Source: Halorientalis persicus (GTDB lineage Archaea > Halobacteriota > Halobacteria > Halobacteriales > Haloarculaceae). Taken from it: a stretch of 64,000 bases of DNA. Both the position numbers and the translations under genes were made by a program. Under the pieces are notes generated by a model that was not told where the DNA came from, made no database searches, and saw nothing but the letters and a program-made list of their open reading frames with translations. This document shows, piece by piece, positions 52,159-59,830 of this stretch (its first letter is position 1; each line of letters opens with the position of its first letter). The stretch covers positions 62,001-126,000 of the forward strand of contig NZ_FOCX01000010.1 in assembly GCF_900110215.1 (NCBI RefSeq), given 5' to 3'.

Positions 52159-52846
52159 TGGGGCGGAATTCGAGGAGTACGCGGACCTCGGTGCGACCAC
52201 CGAGAACGCCATGGAGATCGCCGAGACCTCGATGGATCGTGTGCGCGAACTCGTCCCCGACGAGACGCTGGCGGACCGCATTCGCCAGAAGTCCGTCCAC
52301 GCGACCGGCGACCCGGAGTTCCAGCACCTAGTGCGATTCACCGGCGAGACCGACGACGAACCCGTCGTCGCCGGCGCGCGAGCGGTCATGGACGAACGCC
52401 CCATCGTCACCGACATCACGATGGTCAAATCGGGGATCACCGGCCGCGGACACGACTGCCCCGTTCGGAAGGCCATCGGCAACGGCGCGGATCTGGCCGC
52501 CGAGACCGGCATGACCCGCACCGCGGCGTCGGTGCTGGAACTCGACCGTGAGGGCGTCTACGACGACGCGATAGCGGTCGTGGGTAACGCGCCGACGGCG
52601 GCGCTGGCGCTCGCAGACTGCATCGAGGACGGGACCCGGCCCGCTGTCGTCGTCGCCACGCCGGTCGGGTTCGTGAAGGCCGCCGAGAGCCGGAACCGGC
52701 TTCGCGAGGTCGCCGCCGATCACGGGGTGCCCGCGATCACGAACGTCGGTCGCCGGGGCGGGAGCGGTCTCGCCGCCGGGCTCACGAACGAACTGGTCCA
52801 CGTCGCCAGCGACGCGCGTGACGGGACGGTGGAACTCCCGGAATGA
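52148..52846 (+). CDS. cbiC: Precorrin-8X methylmutase
   Basis: The 232-residue protein reads RIRQKSVHATGDPEFQHLVRF with the catalytic His, MVKSGITGRGHDCPV, and VVGNAPTAALALADCIEDG with VVATPVGFVKAAESRNRLREV, which is the CbiC/CobH signature. It moves the methyl group from C11 to C12 to form hydrogenobyrinic or cobyrinic acid. The ATG at 52148 overlaps the cobN end by 11 bp; a GTG directly before it is also possible. Confidence 0.95.
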   Translation: MTTDGAEFEEYADLGATTENAMEIAETSMDRVRELVPDETLADRIRQKSVHATGDPEFQHLVRFTGETDDEPVVAGARAVMDERPIVTDITMVKSGITGRGHDCPVRKAIGNGADLAAETGMTRTAASVLELDREGVYDDAIAVVGNAPTAALALADCIEDGTRPAVVVATPVGFVKAAESRNRLREVAADHGVPAITNVGRRGGSGLAAGLTNELVHVASDARDGTVELPE

Positions 52847-53607
52847 CCGACGATTACGACCTGGATTCGGGTCCCGACCCGGCCGCGTTCGCCGCGAACG
52901 GACCCGAGACGGCCGATCCCAGCGACCCGATCCACGCCGTCGGCATCGGTCCCGGCAATCCCGAGTTCCTGACGCCCCGGGGCCGGCGGGCCATCGCCGA
53001 GGCCGACGTGGTCGTCGGCTTCGAGACAGTGGTCGAGTTCGTCGCGGACCTGACCGACGCGGATCTGCTGACCTGTGGCTACCGTGACGAGGCCGAGACG
53101 CTGGCCCGGTTCGCCGAGCGCGTGGCTGGTGGCGAACGCGGCACGGCAGTCCTGATGGGCGACCCGAACCACTCGGGCTACCAGTTCCTCGGGAAAGTAG
53201 AGCGGGCCGTCGAGGGCGCGGGAGCGGTCCGGGTCGTTCCCGGAATCTCCGCGCTCCAGATGGCGGCCTCGCGGGCACGGACGCCGATGGAAGCCAGCGA
53301 GTTCGTCACGTTGCACAGGAGCGGCGACCTGACTGCCGATCTCGACCGGCTAGGGCGTGCGGTCGGAGAGCGACACCTGCTCGTCCTGCCCCGGCCGTAC
53401 GATCTGATGCCCGGCGACGTGGCCGGGGAGTTGCTGGACGCAGGCGCACCGGAGAACCTCGACGCGCTGGTACTGGAGCGGTTGACACACGACGACGAAT
53501 CCATCACTCGGACGACACTCGGCGGACTGGCCGAACACGCCGGTGGCGACGGGCCGGAAGACACTCCGTTCTCGGATCTGTCGGTGCTGGTCGTGCGGCG
53601 AGAGTAG
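52843..53607 (+). CDS. cbiE: Cobalt-precorrin-7 C5-methyltransferase
   Basis: The 254-residue tetrapyrrole methylase starts its core at residue 31: HAVGIGPGNPEFLTPRGRRA, VLMGDPNHSGYQFLGKVE, RVVPGISALQMAASRARTPM. The layout matches CbiE, the partner of CbiT, which is at the head of the other operon. The N-terminal 30 residues are an acidic extension. It is co-translated with cbiC (ATGA) and is last in its unit. Confidence 0.88.
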   Translation: MTDDYDLDSGPDPAAFAANGPETADPSDPIHAVGIGPGNPEFLTPRGRRAIAEADVVVGFETVVEFVADLTDADLLTCGYRDEAETLARFAERVAGGERGTAVLMGDPNHSGYQFLGKVERAVEGAGAVRVVPGISALQMAASRARTPMEASEFVTLHRSGDLTADLDRLGRAVGERHLLVLPRPYDLMPGDVAGELLDAGAPENLDALVLERLTHDDESITRTTLGGLAEHAGGDGPEDTPFSDLSVLVVRRE

Positions 53608-53620
53608 GTCCGTCGGCCCC

Positions 53621-54799
53621 TCAGAGGCCGAATATCGGGACGAACCGGAAGGTGAGGTACGCGCCGAGCGTCGCGATGGCGGGCACGACGTTCTGCATCA
53701 GGACGACGCGGGCGGTCGTCGCGGGGTCGAACAGATCCCCCGCACTCGGAACGTGCTCCGGGTCCTCCTCGCCGATGGGCGGTAACTCCTCACCCGGTTC
53801 GTCGTCGGCCAGCGCGTCGATGGAGACCGGCGGCGCTTTCTCTTTCCTGACCGCCTCGGGGACGGTTACCGGCCGGGTCGCTCGCCCCCACCCCAGCCCG
53901 ATGATCGACACCGTCGCGATGATGACGAAGCTAGCTGGAATGCCCAGTAACGAGAGGAAGACGACGAGCGTCGAACTGACCGACGCGACGACGATGGCGG
54001 CCGTCAGCGGGAGTTCGGTGATGTCGCTGCCCATCGTCTCCAGCGTTCGCCGGGCGATCGTGAACGCGCCGATCGTCACGGCAACCCCTCCGAGGATGAT
54101 CGCCGGGTCCATCGCCAGTTCGCCGCTCCCGACCAGCGGCGCGACGGCGTTGGCGATGTTCGAGGTCCCTGAACTGAAGGCCATCAGACAGCCGATCGCG
54201 ACGACGGTGACCGTCCCGATCAGCTCCCGGTGGTTGGTCGTCCGGTGGAGTCGCGGTATCGGGACGAGCCCCGATCGGTCCCAGTCGAGCAGGGGCCCGT
54301 CGCTGCGCTCCATCGCGACCATCCGGTTGAGCCGCGCGTAGAAGTACCGACCGATGATCAGCGAGACCCAGAAGCCGATGATCGGCGATACGACCCACCA
54401 GACGGCGATCTCACCCATAACCGCGAGGTCGAGCACGTCGCCGGCCAGCGCCAGACCCGCAATCGCGCCCACGGCGGTCATCGACGTCGAGGCCGGCACA
54501 CCGAAGACGTTCCCGACGAGCAACGCGATGCCGATGAAAAAGAGGACGGCGATCGACGTTTCGAGCGTGAACACGCTGGTACTGGTCACCAGTTCCGTCC
54601 CGAGTTTCGTCACGACGTTCCGGCCGATGGTCCAGGCACCGAGGAAGAAGAACAGTCCCATCAATGCCGCCGCGCCCGTCTTCGAGATGGCGTCCGCGCC
54701 GACGGCCGGCCCGAACGCCGGTCCCGTCGTGGAACCACCGATGTTGTAGGCGACGAACATCGCCACGAGAACGCCGATCACGAGGAGGAGCTCGACCAT
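53621..54799 (-). CDS. Inorganic phosphate (PiT-type) permease
   Basis: The 392-residue permease has two homologous halves, each with the PiT signature (VAYNIGGSTTGPAFGPAVG; FSSGTSNIANAVAPLVGSGE). It probably carries phosphate with Na+ or H+; sulfate permeases of the same family (CysP) cannot be excluded. A roughly 60-residue acidic cytosolic segment (EEDPEHVPSAGDLFD) precedes the last helix. The ATG at 54799 overlaps the stop of the gene before it, so the two are linked. Confidence 0.88.
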   Translation of the reverse strand: MVELLLVIGVLVAMFVAYNIGGSTTGPAFGPAVGADAISKTGAAALMGLFFFLGAWTIGRNVVTKLGTELVTSTSVFTLETSIAVLFFIGIALLVGNVFGVPASTSMTAVGAIAGLALAGDVLDLAVMGEIAVWWVVSPIIGFWVSLIIGRYFYARLNRMVAMERSDGPLLDWDRSGLVPIPRLHRTTNHRELIGTVTVVAIGCLMAFSSGTSNIANAVAPLVGSGELAMDPAIILGGVAVTIGAFTIARRTLETMGSDITELPLTAAIVVASVSSTLVVFLSLLGIPASFVIIATVSIIGLGWGRATRPVTVPEAVRKEKAPPVSIDALADDEPGEELPPIGEEDPEHVPSAGDLFDPATTARVVLMQNVVPAIATLGAYLTFRFVPIFGL

Positions 54800-55320
54800 C
54801 AGTTCCACCTGTCCTCGTGGTCATCGTCGGTCGATTCGTCGGCCTCCTCGTCCTCGTCCCCGTCGAGTTGTTCTTCGAGCGTCTCCTCGACGGTTTCCTC
54901 GACCGCTTCGCCAACCTTCTCCTCGACTGCCTCGCCGACCGTCTCCTCGACCGTCTCGCCCACTTTCTCCTCGACTGCCTCGCCGACCGTCTCCTCGACC
55001 GTCTCGCCGACAGTCTCGCCGACCGTCTCCTCGACGGTTTCACCGACAGTCTCTTCGACCGTCTCGTCGACGGTTTTCTCGACAGTCTCTTCGACCGTCT
55101 CGTCGACGGTCTCCTGGACGGTCTCTTTGACGGCCGTGGTCATCCAGTCCGGGTCGAACCGGGCCATCTTCCAGACGACGTGGATGAGATAGGATAGCAA
55201 CACGCCGAAGCCGAAGGCCAGGCCGACTGCGTTGTCGGCGACCACGATCAGTGCCACCGAGAGGGCGATCAACAGCCCGTAGGTCAGATCGACGAGCGAA
55301 TCGACACGACTCGGGTTCAC
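54799..55320 (-). CDS. Membrane-anchored protein with long V-x-E-T tetrapeptide repeats
   Basis: The 173-residue protein has two hydrophobic helices (LTYGLLIALSVALIVVADN; AVGLAFGFGVLLSYLIHVVW) and then about 90 residues built from units such as TVEE, TVGE and AVEE, ending in an Asp/Glu tail. The repeated four-residue step is not a standard heptad. The GTG start is supported by a strong GGAGGTGA just upstream (55324-55331). Co-translation with the permease suggests a regulatory or tethering partner in place of the usual PhoU-like protein. Confidence 0.8.
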   Translation of the reverse strand: MNPSRVDSLVDLTYGLLIALSVALIVVADNAVGLAFGFGVLLSYLIHVVWKMARFDPDWMTTAVKETVQETVDETVEETVEKTVDETVEETVGETVEETVGETVGETVEETVGEAVEEKVGETVEETVGEAVEEKVGEAVEETVEETLEEQLDGDEDEEADESTDDDHEDRWN

Positions 55321-55518
55321 AGTTCACCTCCGTCGGCCGGTAGTGGTTCGCAGACGGGAGCGCGTCGCTGGGGGCCGGGTGGCAGAGAATACACGTGTAC
55401 AGTATACGAGAACCCCTCCGCCCAAGTATGTTAGCAAAGACGCCCGAGCGGCGGAAACAGTTCGTGATCCGCCCACACCCGCCGAGTCCGACCGAACCCG
55501 GCCAGCGGCACCGTCGCA

Positions 55519-56304
55519 CTAGATCGGCCCTTCGCCGTCGGTCGCGACCGAGCGCGCGCCCCGGACGAGCGTGTCCTCGAAAGAGGTCGGTCGTGCATCC
55601 TCGGCGGTCGCCAGCGCACGCTGGCGCGTGATCTCGCCTTCGATCGCGTCGGTCACGAGCGGGTGGGCACCGAGCGGCTCGGCGTACGCCATCCCGCCAC
55701 GGTCGAGTTCGAGCTTCGTGGGAATCCGGTGCTCGGTCGTCGCGTTCGCGGTCAGAAAGAGGGGGACGGCGACCGATCGGTCGGTCTCGACGGCGTAGCG
55801 GACACACTCGACGGCGGGGTTCTGCAGGAGATAGCTGGGTTCGACGGCTGCGTAGTCGGTCCGCTCGGCGATGCGTGTGGCGTGGTACTCGACCATCTGT
55901 CGGTGGTACGGCTGGGAACTGCTCCCCTGACCGACGAGGACGAGCGTGGCGTCGCGGTCGGCCTCGACCAGCGCGGTCGCGCGTTGGGTCACCAGCCGCG
56001 TGATCGCCGGACTCGCCCCGATCGGCTCACAGTATCGCACGGTGCCGTCGAACGCGGGGAAGGCTCGGGGCAGCACGTCCGTCGTCTCGTGGCTATGGGC
56101 GAGCGACGCCGGCACGACGTACACCACACCCTCGGAAAGAGAGCGAAACCGATCACGGAGTTCCCGACCGGGTTCCTCGGCGTACGTGACGGCGTGGGCC
56201 GCGTTGACCGCGCCGCGGCGCACGATGCGGTCCGCGTGAGTCGCCAGGGTCTCCCTGGCGTGTGTCCCCTCCTGCCCGACGAGTACGAGTGTATCCTGGG
56301 TCAT
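55519..56304 (-). CDS. CbiX-like two-domain chelatase family protein
   Basis: This 261-residue protein resembles CbiX in two half-domains: LVLVGQEGTHARETLATHAD with YVVPASLAHSHETT, and ATLVLVGQGSSSQPYHRQMVEYHATRI with VAVPLFLTANATTEHRIP. The first-strand HGS motif of true CbiX is altered to GQEGTHA and GQGSSS, so the metal site may be changed. It could be a sirohydrochlorin chelatase for iron or nickel, or a diverged copy. It is divergent from the multicopper oxidase gene, with a 191-bp shared region. Confidence 0.72.
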   Translation of the reverse strand: MTQDTLVLVGQEGTHARETLATHADRIVRRGAVNAAHAVTYAEEPGRELRDRFRSLSEGVVYVVPASLAHSHETTDVLPRAFPAFDGTVRYCEPIGASPAITRLVTQRATALVEADRDATLVLVGQGSSSQPYHRQMVEYHATRIAERTDYAAVEPSYLLQNPAVECVRYAVETDRSVAVPLFLTANATTEHRIPTKLELDRGGMAYAEPLGAHPLVTDAIEGEITRQRALATAEDARPTSFEDTLVRGARSVATDGEGPI

Positions 56305-56415
56305 GGATATTACAAGTTCGCTTTGTCTATGGCAAGCGAGCTTGACCGGAGTGATGCAAGAGAGCAAAAAATAAGTTTTGGTCAGGGAGTCGAGACCACC
56401 CCGGTGATTTCCGAG

Positions 56416-56429
56416 CCGAACATATTCGA
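56416..56429. promoter_or_regulatory. NarO-like box, multicopper oxidase gene
   Basis: CCGAACATATTCGA differs from the consensus at the last base. It lies 66 nt before ATG 56496, about three helical turns farther than the usual 37 nt. A TATA-like TATATAT sits at 56465-56471. Confidence 0.65.
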
Positions 56430-56495
56430 GTGGCTTCCCGGGCTGTTGGAATCCGCCTCACGTGTATATATCAAAGCCCCAAAAATGGAGGTGTC

Positions 56496-57665
56496 ATGAG
56501 TGATCAGATGAGTGCGCCGGGAACGCGGTTCTCGCGTCGTGACTTCGTGAAGGCAACTGGCGGCGCAGCGGCCGTCGCGCTGGCCGGATGCCAGGGCGCG
56601 CCACAGGCCCAGAACACCGCCGGAACGCCGGAGGCGACGCAGGCTGCCCAGTCGAACCAGTCCTCCCTGCCGGCGGCGGCTCCGCCGGAGATGATCGATC
56701 TCGCCGAGCAGGACAACGAGGTGACGCTGAAGACGGTGCCCGCACGGCTCCCGGTCCATCCCGAGGAGTCGCTGGGCGGCCCCATCGAACTCCCGCGTGT
56801 GTGGGCGTTCGCGGCCGACGACGGCCAACCCAGCGTCCCCGGTCCCGTCCTGCGGGCCCAGGAGGGCGACGTGATCGAGGTGACGCTGGACAACACCGAC
56901 GGCAAGCGGCCCCACACCGTCCACTTCCACGGCGTCCAGAAGGCCTGGAAGGACGACGGCGTCCCGACCACCTCCGGCATCCAGGTCCCGCCCGGCGAGA
57001 AACACACCTACGAGATCCCCGCGAACACCCCCGGTACCCACGGCTACCACTGCCACTACCAGACCCACCAGCACATCGAGATGGGGATGTACGGGATCTT
57101 CCGGGTCGATCCTGCGGGCTACGAGGAGGCCGACCGCGAGTACTTCCTCACCGTCAAGGACTGGGACTCCCGGCTCTCCCGGATGTACGGCGGCGAGGAC
57201 GTGAGCTACAGTGCCCACCAGCGCAAGGCCGACGTGTTCACGATCAACGGCCGGTCGCTCCCGCGTACCCTGCATCCGGAGGACGGCTCGCCGCTGATCG
57301 TCAGCCAGGGCGACACGGTCCGGGTCCACCTCGTCAACGTCGGCGGGTACATGGCCCACCCGATGCACACGCACAATCACCGGTTCGAGGTGGCCGAGAA
57401 GGACGGCACCCAGCTCCCCGACGCGCTCCGCGTCGAACAGGACATCGTCAACGTCGCACCCGCACAGCGACGCACCATCGAGTTCGAGGCCAGCGCCGAA
57501 CCCGGCATCTACCTGATGCACTGCCACAAGGTCAACCACGCCACCAACGGGCTCGACGCCGCCGCCTCCTACCCCGGCGGCATGGTCACCGGCATCGTCT
57601 ACGAGGAGGCGATGGACACCGACATCTTCGCCGACCTGATGGACTACGCCGGCTACGAGATGTAG
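56496..57665 (+). CDS. Exported multicopper oxidase (cupredoxin type)
   Basis: The 389-residue protein has a twin-arginine motif (FSRRDFVKATGG, RR at 14-15) and a lipobox cysteine C32, so it is probably a Tat-exported lipoprotein. Copper motifs are VHFHG, HGYHCHYQTHQHIEMGM, HPMHTHNHRF and MHCHKVNH, giving one type-1 and trinuclear-centre histidines. The length suggests a two-domain enzyme. The NarO-like box and neighbours tie it to denitrification, perhaps as an electron carrier or nitrite-reductase relative; laccase-like or copper-protective roles are alternatives. Shine-Dalgarno GGAGGTG precedes the ATG. Confidence 0.85.
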   Translation: MSDQMSAPGTRFSRRDFVKATGGAAAVALAGCQGAPQAQNTAGTPEATQAAQSNQSSLPAAAPPEMIDLAEQDNEVTLKTVPARLPVHPEESLGGPIELPRVWAFAADDGQPSVPGPVLRAQEGDVIEVTLDNTDGKRPHTVHFHGVQKAWKDDGVPTTSGIQVPPGEKHTYEIPANTPGTHGYHCHYQTHQHIEMGMYGIFRVDPAGYEEADREYFLTVKDWDSRLSRMYGGEDVSYSAHQRKADVFTINGRSLPRTLHPEDGSPLIVSQGDTVRVHLVNVGGYMAHPMHTHNHRFEVAEKDGTQLPDALRVEQDIVNVAPAQRRTIEFEASAEPGIYLMHCHKVNHATNGLDAAASYPGGMVTGIVYEEAMDTDIFADLMDYAGYEM

Positions 57666-57678
57666 CGAACGAGTTCGG
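57665..57678. promoter_or_regulatory. NarO-like box, PaaB-like gene
   Basis: GCGAACGAGTTCGG differs from the consensus at the first base. It lies 36 nt before ATG 57715 and starts at the last base of the preceding stop codon. Confidence 0.7.
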
Positions 57679-57714
57679 CACAACTGACTCCCAGTCTACA
57701 GACCGAAACGACAC

Positions 57715-58011
57715 ATGGTCGAGAAACCCGAACGCGCCCGCGTCGGCGACGCGCCGCGGGACGCAACCGAACGCGAGTGGGACGTATTCGTGCGCGAGGA
57801 GACGGACAGCCGTATGCGGTACGTCGGGAGCGTCACCGCCCCCGACGCCGACGTAGCCTACGAGCAAGCGACGAAGCTGTTCGCCTGGTTCGCCGAGGAC
57901 GTGTGGCTCTGCCCAGCCGACGCCGTCAGGCGGTACTCCACCCACGACCTCGACGAAGACGCCGAGCCCGTCCCGCTCGACACGGGCGAGGAACCGCGAA
58001 CCGTCGAGTGA
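57715..58011 (+). CDS. PaaB-like small protein (Htur_1727-type rSAM-partnered family)
   Basis: The 98-residue protein has the core REWDVFVREETDSRMRYVGSV, APDADVAYEQATKLFAWF and VWLCPADAVRRYS, which parallels PaaB of phenylacetate oxygenase. As I recall, NCBI describes haloarchaeal members as the Htur_1727 family, partnered with radical SAM enzymes. There is no radical SAM gene next to it; the nearest is at 14836-15918, in the other NarO-box cluster. A box lies 36 nt before its ATG. Confidence 0.72.
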   Translation: MVEKPERARVGDAPRDATEREWDVFVREETDSRMRYVGSVTAPDADVAYEQATKLFAWFAEDVWLCPADAVRRYSTHDLDEDAEPVPLDTGEEPRTVE

Positions 58012-58021
58012 TCGCGACGGG

Positions 58022-58035
58022 CCGAACTGGTTCGG
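58022..58035. promoter_or_regulatory. NarO-like box, DUF2249 gene
   Basis: CCGAACTGGTTCGG, a perfect inverted repeat, lies 36 nt before ATG 58072. The sequence is identical to the boxes at 17411 and 19063. Confidence 0.78.
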
Positions 58036-58071
58036 GACAAGACCGACCGCGATTTACACGAACCTCGAACT

Positions 58072-58302
58072 ATGAGCCAGGATGCACCCACCCACAGACG
58101 GCTGGACGTGCGCGAGATCGACGGCGAACCCTTCGGCGAGATCATGGCGGCGCTCGAAGCGCTCCCCGAAGACGGCCGACTCCGCCTGATCAACAGCTTC
58201 GAGCCGGAGCCGCTGTACGGCGTCCTCACGGAGCGCGGGTTCACCCACGAGACCGAACAGGTCGGCCCCGACGAGTTCCACGTCGATATCGAACACGCCT
58301 GA
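58072..58302 (+). CDS. DUF2249 domain protein
   Basis: This 76-residue single DUF2249 domain reads RRLDVREIDGEPFGEIMAAL, then GRLRLINSFEPEPLYGVLTE with the conserved EPEPLY loop, and a last strand pair. It matches the copy at 18374-18601. It has its own perfect box 36 nt upstream, and the next gene has another box directly after its stop codon, so each is probably transcribed from its own promoter. Confidence 0.88.
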   Translation: MSQDAPTHRRLDVREIDGEPFGEIMAALEALPEDGRLRLINSFEPEPLYGVLTERGFTHETEQVGPDEFHVDIEHA

Positions 58303-58303
58303 T

Positions 58304-58317
58304 CCGAACACGTTCGC
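58304..58317. promoter_or_regulatory. NarO-like box, membrane protein gene
   Basis: CCGAACACGTTCGC differs from the consensus at the last base. It lies 37 nt before ATG 58355. Confidence 0.72.
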
Positions 58318-58354
58318 CCACAGTCGTTCGGCCGGTCGCCACGTCCCTTCGACC

Positions 58355-59725
58355 ATGAGCGTCGTTCCTGGCGACATCGACACCGGACAGGGGCCGCCGA
58401 TGACCGTCCCGCTCCGGCACTTCGTCGTCGCGGTCGGCTTCCTCGTCGGCGCGACCGTCCTCGCGGCCGCCGACGCCGTCCTCGCACTCCCCGGACTGGC
58501 GGGTATCGCTCACGTCCACCTCCTGTTGGCCGGCTGGGTCTGCATCACGATCATGGGGGCGATGACGCAGTTCGTGCCCGTCTGGTCGGGCGTCGCGCTT
58601 CACTCCCGCCGGCTGGCGAGCGTCCAGCTCTGGCTCGTCGCGCCGGGACTACTCGGCATGGCCGGGAGCTTTCTCCTCGGGGCACTGGGCTGGGTCCACG
58701 TCTTCGGGACGCTCGCACTGGCCGGGTTCTGGCTGTTCGCCTACAACCTCGGACGGACCCTGGTCCGCGTCGACGGCCTCGACGTGACGGAAGCACACTT
58801 CGCGTTCGCCCTCGCCTGTTTCGTGGCCGTGACCGCGCTGGGCTTCCTGCTCGCGCTGTCGTACGCCACGCCCGTGTTCGCCACCCTGCCGGTCACGCGG
58901 ACCGGGGCCGTGGGCGCACACGCCACGCTCGCCGTGTTCGGTGCGATTCTGACCACCGTCTTCGGCGCGCTCTACCAGCTCGCGACGATGTTCACTCAGA
59001 CCGAGCTTCACGGCGTCGATCACCATCTCCGCCGGATCGAGTCCTACGGCTACCCCACCGGCGTCCTCGCGCTCGCCGGGGGTCGGCTAGTGGGAACCGG
59101 TCCGCTCGCACGGGCCGGCGGCGCGCTCGTGCTCCTCGCCGTCGCGGGCTTTTCGATCCTGCTGGCCCGCCGACTGATCGAGACCCGCGTCGACTGGACG
59201 CCGATGCTCTCGCGGTACGCCGTCGTCGCGGTCACGATGGCCGGCTGGAGCCTGCTGTCGGCCCCGGCGTGGCTGACCGATCCCCTGGCGCTGTCCCACC
59301 GCTTTGGCGGGCCCAATACTGTACACTTGCTCGCGCTGGGCGTCGTCGGGTTCGTCGTGCTCGGCACGCTCTATCACATCGTCCCGTTCATCGTCTGGGT
59401 TCACCGGTACAGCGACCTGCTCGGGTTCGAGGACGTGCCGATGATCGACGACCTGTACGACAGTCGGCTGGCCGCGGTTGACTTTACCCTGTTTTCCGCC
59501 GGCACGGCCGGCCTCGTCGCGGCGGACCTGCTAGCCCTCCCCGCTGTCGTCGTCCCGCTCTCGGGGGCGCTCGTGGCCGCCGGTACCGTCGTGTTCGCCG
59601 CGAACCTGCTCGCCGTCCTGCGGAATCACAGCCCCCTCACCCTCGCCGGAGTGCTGTTCTCCCGTGCGGAAAGCGACGACGAGTCGGCCGAGGGGGCCCC
59701 ACCCGGTGACACCGGTGTCACCTGA
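58355..59725 (+). CDS. NnrS/CcoN-like polytopic membrane protein
   Basis: The 456-residue protein has about 12 membrane helices. Conserved histidines precede helices in IAHVHLLLAGWVCITIMGAM, GAHATLAVFGAILTTVFGAL and VHLLALGVVGFVVLGTLYH, followed by proline turns (TQFVPVW, IVPFIVWVHRY). This repeats the plan of the protein at 19114-20304 and of heme-copper-oxidase subunit I relatives. The binuclear-centre residues of a true oxidase could not be assigned with certainty, so NO binding or heme-copper maturation is only a suggestion. Confidence 0.65.
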   Translation: MSVVPGDIDTGQGPPMTVPLRHFVVAVGFLVGATVLAAADAVLALPGLAGIAHVHLLLAGWVCITIMGAMTQFVPVWSGVALHSRRLASVQLWLVAPGLLGMAGSFLLGALGWVHVFGTLALAGFWLFAYNLGRTLVRVDGLDVTEAHFAFALACFVAVTALGFLLALSYATPVFATLPVTRTGAVGAHATLAVFGAILTTVFGALYQLATMFTQTELHGVDHHLRRIESYGYPTGVLALAGGRLVGTGPLARAGGALVLLAVAGFSILLARRLIETRVDWTPMLSRYAVVAVTMAGWSLLSAPAWLTDPLALSHRFGGPNTVHLLALGVVGFVVLGTLYHIVPFIVWVHRYSDLLGFEDVPMIDDLYDSRLAAVDFTLFSAGTAGLVAADLLALPAVVVPLSGALVAAGTVVFAANLLAVLRNHSPLTLAGVLFSRAESDDESAEGAPPGDTGVT

Positions 59726-59830
59726 TGGCATGACAGTCCGAGAGCGCCTATACGTCTGGCGGCCGTGGTGGTAGCCGACAACGATGAACATCCAGCTCCG
59801 GACGCCCTCGGACGAGGGCCTGACCGAACC

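Noticed and set aside
50089..52521. 810-codon minus-strand frame opposite cobN and cbiC
   Set aside because: It lies antisense to two clearly recognisable enzymes and contains no family motifs; its length follows from GC-rich codon bias.
54830..55140. Short regular repeats considered as a CRISPR array
   Set aside because: The period is 12 bp with synonymous variation, it is inside an open reading frame, and there are no unique spacers; it encodes protein repeats.
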